Assembly (NCBI GenBank): GCA_905250885.1
Contig: CAJNOQ010003246.1
Coordinates: 1 to 20,900 of the forward strand
Length of the DNA: 20,900 nt
Reading direction: 5' to 3'
Origin: Didymodactylos carnosus
Lineage: Eukaryota; Rotifera; Eurotatoria; Philodinida; Philodinidae
The position numbers were made by a program, and so were the translations under genes. Shown one piece after another: positions 12,590 to 20,900 of the stretch. Under the pieces are notes generated by a model. The model was not told the origin of the DNA, made no database searches, and worked only from the letters and a program-made list of their open reading frames with translations. Numbering within the stretch: the first letter of the stretch is position 1; the number at the start of each line of letters is the position of its first letter.

Positions 12590-12707
12590 GAATAGCTTTG
12601 CTCTTCTTCTTCCATCTGACCTACAATATTTGTTCGTTGTATAATCTTCAGATCAAACCTCCTAAATCCGAACAAAGTATCTGACATTTTTTCGTTTCTT
12701 TTATTAT

Positions 12708-15122
<2,415 letters not shown>

Positions 15123-15654
15123 ACCGATAAAAACACATTATTTATTAGTTGGAAAACATTTTAATGCTAGTTTCTTTAAACTCGATTTCTTTTGTTTTTT
15201 TTGTTATTTTTTTCTTTTTCTTTTTGTAAGAAACGAAACAATTGCTGTTGACGAAAATTTATTATATTGTTTCAACGAACAACAATGTTTAAGATTTAAT
15301 CGGTAAATAATCATTCGGCTATTCTTGATAACTAGTAAAAAGAAAGAATCTGTCATTTTTCGTTTCGATATTAAAATCTAGATAATTTTGTTCCATTTTG
15401 AAGTCTATTATACTGTTTTATTGACTATAGACATTACACAAAAAGAAATGATTCTTCCAAACATCAAAGCTTATTTAAAGCATTTCGCTGCCTTTCTGTA
15501 AATTATTGGGTGAAGGAGAGTAGTCAAGGATTACATTATATTTTCTCAGGACATGTATTTCAGAGTTCTTAAATATGTATGGCGAAGACAGCTAACAGAA
15601 CATGCTCAATTTTAATTCATCATGTACGTCTGTCATCGCCGACTCCTCGCATGA
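15123..15654. other. PSMC5 3' flank, no gene seen
   Basis: This is AT-rich sequence between the PSMC5 stop codon and the convergent small gene on the minus strand. No AATAAA closely follows the PSMC5 stop on the plus strand. I see no coding or RNA signal. Confidence 0.5.
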
Positions 15655-15660
15655 TTTATT
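15655..15660 (-). other. poly(A) signal AATAAA for the minus-strand small ORF
   Basis: TTTATT on the plus strand reads AATAAA on the minus strand. It lies about 105 nt downstream of the stop codon of the 15765-15992 ORF, a plausible 3' UTR length. Confidence 0.4.
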
Positions 15661-15764
15661 CGATTAAGACAAAAAATAGTTAAAAATAAAATTATGGTAA
15701 ACATGCATATTTCGTGGGACGTTTAACGAGTGTAGTCTTCAATGATCAACTCTTTATGAGCAAA

Positions 15765-15992
15765 CTACATATCTCTGGATAAAATCATGTTCGGTATTAT
15801 TAATTGTCGTTTTTTACGTGCTGCTCGGTGGTCCAGGACTTCGTCCAGATTTGCTTGTATGTTAGAGATGTCGCTATTTCCGTTTGTTTGGTCAGTATGA
15901 TCTATGCCTTTGCCATGTGGAAATGCGAACAACTTTCTTACCATCATGCTAATAAGTACAGTGCAACACGCTAACAAAAACAACGTTCGCAT
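15765..15992 (-). CDS. small secreted peptide precursor candidate (75 aa, RKKR processing site)
   Basis: I do not recognise a family. The first ATG in the frame is at 15992-15990; the frame opens further upstream but has no earlier ATG. Residues 1-23 look like a signal peptide: one Arg, then a 14-residue hydrophobic core (LFLLACCTVLISMM), then a small-residue site near FA/FP. The positive VRK at 18-20 is unusual and could instead mark a type II membrane anchor. Residues 24-58 are polar and acidic, like a propeptide. RKKR at 59-62 is a furin/prohormone-convertase-type site, leaving QLIIPNMILSRDM, whose N-terminal Gln could cyclise to pyroglutamate. The layout is that of neuropeptide or hormone precursors. 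It is a single exon with an AATAAA downstream, and divergent from the Cys-rich exon at 16308. Chance ORF is the main alternative. Confidence 0.4.
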   Translation of the reverse strand: MRTLFLLACCTVLISMMVRKLFAFPHGKGIDHTDQTNGNSDISNIQANLDEVLDHRAARKKRQLIIPNMILSRDM

Positions 15993-16307
15993 AGTCCAGT
16001 TTGGAATAAATGTGTAATAAACAGTATATTCTCGTTTCTGTATATGATAAAATAAATGAATGTGTTTAGAGAGAGATTTTTGTTTTGAATCACAGCTCGT
16101 AAGAATATTCTTAATAGACAATTAAACCAGGCTGTTGGTACTATGATTTGAAAGTTGGGATTATTAACGCGAATGAGTTATATTACCGTAAAATATACTA
16201 AAAAAGTCCTATTAAAATATCAAACCACAAACTTCAATTTATTTAGTATCATAAAACGGTTTAGGTTGGATATAGATGATCGTTGCCGCTCTTTCCTTCT
16301 ATTATAC
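15993..16307. promoter_or_regulatory. divergent intergenic region between two small secreted-protein candidates
   Basis: This 315-bp AT-rich gap separates the start of the minus-strand peptide precursor from the ATG of the plus-strand Cys-rich exon. If both genes are real, it must contain both promoters or 5' UTRs. I see no diagnostic motif. Confidence 0.25.
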
Positions 16308-17820
16308 ATGAAACTTCTAGGAATTGAATTATGTTTGTTCTTACATATATCATTGCTTGCAAATGAGCGTAACTTTTCAGCTGTATACGGTCATGGTCTC
16401 TGTTACATCTCGTCTTTCAGTTGTGTGAGTAGAATGTTTTGCTTTATCGAGTTTTGTCAAGCAAATGGAACGAATTGTGCTTGTTAACATTAACGGCAGT
16501 GACGTAGCCAGGGGGATTGTGGAGATCGACTCCCCCCCCCAAAGTCATAGTCATATATAAGCAAGAATAAATTCTAAAAAATTCACTAAGATAAAAAAAA
16601 CTCCTACAACGACTGACGAATGTAACTTAGAGAGCAGTTGTGATTATTCTCGTCAATAACGAGAAAGAGCTCTTTATAGCTGTAAAAGAGCTCTTTCTCG
16701 GAGCAGTAAAACTTCATTTATCAACTAATAATATGTGATAGCGTTTGAACAATTCCGACGATAAGACATTTCGAATCAAATTGTTCAAATATGACAAAAT
16801 AAAATTTTTATCCAACAACAAGCTAAACGATTGGTCTGCGAAAAAGTTAGCTTTTCCATAACTAACAATTTCATATGCCTTCTTTTAGTGCGAGTGGTTG
16901 CAGGAGCCAATAATATAAAAAAATTAGTGACACATTGTTTTTACTTCTTTTGAACATTCTCTAAGATGTACTGAACGTGAACGAAGTCAAATTTATTTTA
17001 TAAGCCGAGCAGTGCCAAGTATATGGTTCGATTCAGCGAAGTGAACACACTAGCACGATTGACATTTTCGTGGGTGTTTGTTGAGGCGAGAAACTATACT
17101 GTTGCAAGAAAAATCACTCGTTCATTTTAATCAGTTCATTTTGCAAGAAAGCTTTGTAGTGTGAAACCGAACAGGTCGTAATTTATCATTCACATGGCGA
17201 TTAAAACTTTAAAATAAATACTTCACAATCAAAAATTAATTTAATATGAGACTTTTTGGATTTTTTACTCAGAGAAATTAGTTTTTTCAGGAAAAATTAA
17301 TTAAAAGTTTTTCAGTTGTATAAATTAATTGTGCAGAAGTTTCATGATTTTGTTTCATATTTGATCAAGAAGCGAAATTAATTTGAACACATTTTGTTTA
17401 AATCCATTCGAGTACATGGATGTTCCAAAATTTCTTTAAATTATTTGACATTTCTAATGTAAAACAGATAGAGTATGTCCATGTATGTTGGTGGTTATCT
17501 GTTTTTCAGTACACACATTTCGAATTTTGAATTTGAATTCGTGTTTTAATAGATGAGGGTGGCGCAGATTGGTTTCGACATTCGAATAAAAAATTATGTG
17601 CAATTTTCATTTCCTTTCAGAAACATCTTATTTGATTCCGGGGAAAAAATATGATGAAAACTGTACATGTGTCATCTTATGCGATGGTCATCGCAAGCGA
17701 AGTGGACTCGTATGTTCTTACAATAACGTTTATGATACAACTGCACCAGAATTAGCGCCGGTTCTTATTGGTTGTATGGAAAACCTTGTCGACCGAACGG
17801 TCGTAAACTTATTTAATTGA
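16308..17820 (+). CDS. candidate secreted cysteine-rich protein with a VWC-like terminal exon (two exons, splice uncertain)
   Basis: The ATG at 16308 opens a signal-peptide-like stretch (MKLLGIELCLFLHISLLA), followed by a region that, read through to 16487, carries six cysteines in its last 28 residues. A second exon starts after the acceptor TTTCCTTTCAG at 17610-17620 and runs to TGA at 17818-17820. It reads IPGKKYDENCTCVILCDG and later GLVCSYNN, a spacing like half of a von Willebrand factor C or single-domain VWC module. It needs one base from the previous exon. Donors in the right phase that avoid a stop are at 16390, 16396 and 16429, all weak, so the join is unresolved. The gap of about 1.1-1.2 kb contains transposon-like sequence, which could explain its length. 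Alternatively these are two separate genes. Confidence is higher for the second exon than for the join. Confidence 0.35.
16497..16540. mobile_element. hAT-like element terminus (fragment)
   Basis: CAGTGACGTAGCCAGGGGG at 16497-16515, followed 16 nt later by a run of nine C, resembles the terminal repeat of hAT-type DNA transposons and their MITEs in many animals (CAGTGRCGTAGCC...). I found no matching opposite terminus in the window, so only a fragment or a highly decayed copy is present. Confidence 0.4.
16660..16700. repeat. perfect 16-bp inverted repeat (hairpin)
   Basis: CGAGAAAGAGCTCTTT at 16660-16675 and its exact reverse complement at 16685-16700 flank a 9-nt spacer. Each arm also contains the palindrome AAAGAGCTCTTT. 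It lies in the gap between the two Cys-rich exons. It is not a histone stem-loop. Confidence 0.85.
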
Positions 17821-17831
17821 ATTTGTTCTTT

Positions 17832-17856
17832 TTGCTGTATTTAGAACAGCAATAAA
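17832..17856 (+). other. 3' UTR hairpin and AATAAA poly(A) signal of the VWC-like exon
   Basis: TTGCTGT (17832-17838) pairs with ACAGCAA (17846-17852), and AATAAA follows at 17851-17856, starting 31 nt after the stop codon at 17820. This supports the upstream exon as a real terminal exon on the plus strand. Confidence 0.5.
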
Positions 17857-18611
17857 TATTTTTTCAAAGATCGTCAACCACAGTTAGATATTCGAGAGAC
17901 CTAATAGCATCGACAACATTCAGTACAAATGAACATGAAACATTGTCAACACAATCTGTGACTATGTGCAATCGATAGTCCTACTAAAGGTACGTAAAAA
18001 GACTCCGTGTCGTCCAATGGAAAAACTATTCCGAACACGGATCTTCCTCGGCGATAACTTCTGAACTGAAGCCGACCTTATCTAATACTATCAAGCGCTC
18101 TCATGCTGCCAGCTGGACAGAGCATACAAAGTCACATATTTCTATTCATAAATGAGATTTTCTCCTCTGATATTCGGCAAGAACTTTCGACTGGACGACT
18201 TTACCTGCATTAGCAGATATCACTCGTTTTATAGCGTGCTGGACAAGCTCAAAATCTAACAAAGCATAACTTTATTTATATTAAAATGAAAGCGGCTTCC
18301 AAGTCTTTCGTATGACGCAACATGAAGCCTCTAGCACCTTTTACCTCTTCATGGTAAGCGTAGCCGTGAGACCTACTTTGTCGAACACAACAAACGCACT
18401 AACTCTCCTTGGAATCTCATCCTGAATGCACGGAATCCGGTCTAGCTCGTATAACTGCAGTATGTCTCAAGCGCTTCAACTCATGTAGAACAATTCAAGA
18501 AACATGAACTACAATCACACATAAAAGCCCACAAAAAAACAGAAAAACTTATGCAAAAAAGGAAAACCGCGCTGCCTCCGAAGCATACTAGAGAACCACA
18601 GTGCCATCATC
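17857..18611. other. intergenic stretch without a recognisable gene
   Basis: Base composition is visibly less AT-rich than in other intergenic regions, and short open stretches exist on both strands, for example about 30 minus-strand codons around 18290-18390. All are broken by stops. It could be a decayed coding or transposon sequence, but I recognise no domain. A minus-strand AATAAA at 18276-18271 could serve the LRR gene. Confidence 0.4.
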
Positions 18612-18625
18612 TTACACCCACTCTC

Positions 18626-20032
18626 TCAGTGCTTCACCTCCTCTAGCGGATATTTGGTTGTCTGCAAGATCAAGTTGAGTGAGAGTGTCTTGTTTACTTT
18701 CAGTGCTTCTGTTAGTGCTTCACCTCCTCCAGCGGATATTTGGTTCCATCTAAGATCAAGTTTAGTGAGAGTGTCGTTTACTTTCAGTGCTTCTGCTAGT
18801 GCTTCAACTCCTCTATCGGATATTTGGTTGTGTTCAAGATCAAGTTGAGTGAGTGTGTTGTTTACTTTCAGTGCTTCTGCTAGTGCTTCACCTCCTCTAT
18901 CGGATATGTGGTTGTGTTCAAGATCAAGTTGAGTGAGTGTCTTGTTTACTTTCAGTGCTTCTGCTAGTGCTTCACCTCCTCTAGCGGATATTTGGTTCCA
19001 TCCAAGATGAAGTTGAATGAGAGTGTTATTTACTTTCAGTGCTTCTGCTAGTGCTTCAACTCCTCTATCGGATATTTGGTTGATGCTAAGATCAAGTTTA
19101 GTGAGAGTGTCGTTTACTTTCAGTGCTTCTGCTAGTGCTTCAACTCCTCTATCGGATATTTGGTTGATGCTAAGATCAAGTTTAGTGAGAGTCTTGTTTA
19201 CTTTCAGTGCTTCTGCTAGTGCTTCACCTCCTCTATCGAATATTTGGTTGTTTGCAAGATCAAGTTTAGTGAGAGTGTCGTTTACTTTCAGTGCTTCTGC
19301 TAGTGCTTCAACTCCTCTATCGGATATTTGGTTGTTTGCAAGATGAAGTTGAATGAGAGTCTTGTTTACTTTCAGTGCTTCTGCTAGTGCTTCAACTCCT
19401 CTATCGGATATTTGGTTGTCTGCAAGATCAAGTTGAGTGAGTGTGTTGTTTACTTTCAGTGCTTCTGCTAGTGCTTCAACTCCTCTATCGGATATTTGGT
19501 TCCATCTAAGTTCAAGTTTAGTGAGAGTCTTGTTTACTTTCAAATCGTTTGTAAGTAGGTAAATAGCAGTGGGTTTGTCAAAAGCATTAGGAACCGTCGT
19601 TTCCTGGTGGTTGTTTAATTTCGTAGTAAGTCTTAGTGACGATAGTTGTGTCATACAGGACAAGTGCGGTACTACGACTTTGATCACTTTTTCTGGTGTG
19701 GTATCGAATAAGGATAAAGAGCGAAGATTTACCAATGTGTTCTTGGTAGACTCGATGAAGAACAAGTCAACGTAACTGAAAGTCGCGTCAGACAGACCCA
19801 AAGAACGAATTTGCGCTGTTGATGGAAAGTGTTCGCAGATAAAGTTACATTTGGATTTGCTGATGTGTAGAAAGTTCAGATCAAGCTGTAGGGTGCCAAG
19901 TAGTGCATCGAAACGATAGTTTAATCCAAGGAATGAGTGGAGAATATCATAAGCATCGAAATATTCAAAGATGTCAAGAATCACTTCATTCGCAAGCGAT
20001 TGAAATTGTGTCACATCTAAATAAACGTGCAT
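18626..20032 (-). CDS. F-box protein with eleven 28-residue RI-type leucine-rich repeats
   Basis: The protein is 468 residues from the ATG at 20032-20030; an in-frame TGA lies 15 nt upstream of it. Residues about 9-45 (LANEVILDIFEYFDAYDIL...LNYRFDALL) match an F-box, the motif that binds Skp1 and brings substrates to SCF ubiquitin ligases. After about 115 residues of irregular leucine-rich sequence come nearly identical 28-residue units of the form LxxLDLxxNQISDRGVEALAEALKVN, the ribonuclease-inhibitor/NLRC3 class, which form a curved binding surface. Varying residues cluster around LxLxxN, as expected of a binding face. The role as a substrate receptor is inferred. The last unit has a 2-nt insertion at about 18681-18692, after which the frame changes and ends at 18626-18628 with a non-LRR tail (ILQTTKYPLEEVKH). 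Other possible roles include pattern recognition. Confidence 0.8.
   Translation of the reverse strand: MHVYLDVTQFQSLANEVILDIFEYFDAYDILHSFLGLNYRFDALLGTLQLDLNFLHISKSKCNFICEHFPSTAQIRSLGLSDATFSYVDLFFIESTKNTLVNLRSLSLFDTTPEKVIKVVVPHLSCMTQLSSLRLTTKLNNHQETTVPNAFDKPTAIYLLTNDLKVNKTLTKLELRWNQISDRGVEALAEALKVNNTLTQLDLADNQISDRGVEALAEALKVNKTLIQLHLANNQISDRGVEALAEALKVNDTLTKLDLANNQIFDRGGEALAEALKVNKTLTKLDLSINQISDRGVEALAEALKVNDTLTKLDLSINQISDRGVEALAEALKVNNTLIQLHLGWNQISARGGEALAEALKVNKTLTQLDLEHNHISDRGGEALAEALKVNNTLTQLDLEHNQISDRGVEALAEALKVNDTLTKLDLRWNQISAGGGEALTEALKVNKTLSLNLILQTTKYPLEEVKH
18630..19545 (-). repeat. 84-bp tandem repeat encoding the LRR units
   Basis: Eleven copies of an 84-bp unit, marked by the codons for NQIS (CGGATATTTGGTT or a close variant on the plus strand), start at 18647, 18733, 18817, 18901, 18985 and every 84 bp to about 19489. 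Only the first interval is 86 bp. Copies are highly similar at DNA level, suggesting recent expansion or gene conversion. Confidence 0.9.
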
Positions 20033-20900
20033 GGTCAAGAGTTTGAATCATTGGTCTCTCTGGACGAAGAGAGTCTCTGCAGTTAAAGGAGGAAGAATGG
20101 CAAGGTGGATACGCACTCTCGAAGATGAGTAACAGTGCACATTGAGTGATGGTTCTTCGAGTAAAATTAGGCACAGTTCTATCCTTCCAATCGAATATAG
20201 ATGGATGGCCAGCCATTAGTAATTTAGTGTGGCCCTGACCATGGACGTCATCTCTCTCTCCACTTTTCTCAACACATTGCAATCATCAGGTTTGTGTGTG
20301 CCGCAATGAATGTAGTTGAAAAACACATGATCAACTTACCATTCTGTGCTTGCTTCAAACATTCATCGTTGCCACGAGTACTGAGCAATCGGTCTGATAA
20401 GTGATGCTGCATCTCTGTTCGGGATATGAAATCAACGTGATGTTTTTACCAACATCATTTAAGTGTTTTCATGATGACATCACCGCTTTATGTTTGTCGT
20501 TTCTTTTATGAAGAGTCAATAGTAACGAAACTCGTTGTTTGAGTTGTGACGTAACAAACAATGAGGAAACAGCTCTGACAGAGCGTATCTTCTGTGCAGA
20601 AGGACATGTCTCGTTTCTGACGTGTAGAAAACGAATGTAATTGTGCGACGAAGGGAATGTGGCTTCTCCTGGGTCGAGGTAGTCTCTAGCAAACGTTAAG
20701 CGCGGAAAGCTCAACCGTGAACGAAAAAAGTGACAAAAGTCAGTTGATTGAATAGCCTTGTGCTTAAGTTATCTCACTTAGAGTCACATGGGGTAATTCT
20801 GATAATCGCCTAAAACTTTTCAGATATTTTGAGCATAATTAAGTCATCTTTCACCGGAGAAAATTAGTATTATGCAGGTAGATAGAGCTGACTCTTAGCT
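20033..20900 (-). promoter_or_regulatory. upstream region of the F-box/LRR gene with a possible 5' UTR intron
   Basis: On the minus strand a consensus donor GTAAGT sits at 20339-20334, and a pyrimidine-rich acceptor (CTTTAACTGCAG) ends at 20077, defining a possible 263-nt intron. The exon before it contains an ATG at 20412-20410. After splicing this would give a short upstream ORF of about 34 codons that ends at a TGA 12 nt before the main start codon. No other gene is recognised; the remaining frames to 20900 lack a good ATG or family signal. Confidence 0.3.

Noticed and set aside
17552..17585. Sequence GGGTGGCGCAGATTGG resembling a tRNA A box, with a similar 15-mer at 10945-10959
   Set aside because: There is no acceptor stem, anticodon arm or properly spaced B box, so neither a tRNA gene nor a SINE can be supported.
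18654..19346. Plus-strand repetitive Ser/Ala-rich ORFs
   Set aside because: They are antisense shadows of the 84-bp LRR repeat, periodic only because the repeat length is a multiple of three.
19986..20282. 98-codon minus-strand ORF overlapping the start of the F-box gene
   Set aside because: It overlaps the F-box coding start in another frame and has no recognisable domain. It crosses the possible 5' UTR intron.
20469..20714. 81-codon minus-strand ORF
   Set aside because: It begins with TTG rather than ATG and shows no family signal; probably chance.

Overview
The window looks like a gene-dense, AT-rich animal genome with very short spliceosomal introns (mostly 50-85 bp, GT...AG). The combination of tiny introns, a highly regular F-box/leucine-rich-repeat gene and small inverted-repeat transposons suggests a bdelloid rotifer or a similar small invertebrate. 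That assignment is inference from style; no rRNA or other marker is present.

Layout. 1-2569 is AT/T-rich and almost free of coding signal, apart from a possible terminal exon of a tetraspanin-like gene (about 91-226, +). 2570-9821 (+) holds 22 exons of CNOT1, the scaffold of the CCR4-NOT deadenylase complex. They run from just before the TTP-binding domain to the stop codon and give 1,706 codons in one uninterrupted frame. The N-terminal HEAT module is not in the window. 9822-11024 is T-rich and non-coding. 11025-12589 is a large imperfect inverted repeat flanked by TTAA, interpreted as a decayed piggyBac-like foldback element; it ends 118 bp before the next start codon. 12708-15122 (+) is a complete 12-exon PSMC5/Rpt6 gene for a 26S proteasome ATPase. 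Its last intron is enlarged by a second TTAA-flanked foldback element (14508-15022). 15765-15992 (-) is a small ORF with the layout of a secreted peptide precursor (signal-like start, RKKR site, 13-residue tail). 16308-17820 (+) holds two small Cys-rich exons, the second VWC-like, separated by about 1.1 kb that contains a hAT-like terminus and a perfect 16-bp hairpin. 17857-18611 has no gene I can identify. 18626-20032 (-) is an F-box protein with eleven 28-residue LRR units; the last unit carries a 2-nt insertion that shifts its frame. 20033-20900 is upstream sequence of that gene with a possible 5' UTR intron.

How the genes relate. CNOT1 (mRNA deadenylation) and PSMC5 (protein degradation) are unrelated housekeeping genes in tandem, each with its own intergenic sequence. 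The F-box/LRR gene may feed substrates to SCF ubiquitin ligases and hence to the proteasome, but its position near PSMC5 looks incidental. The most interesting items are the two TTAA foldback elements, the peptide-precursor candidate, the missing 5' half of CNOT1 and the repeat-unit frameshift in the LRR gene.
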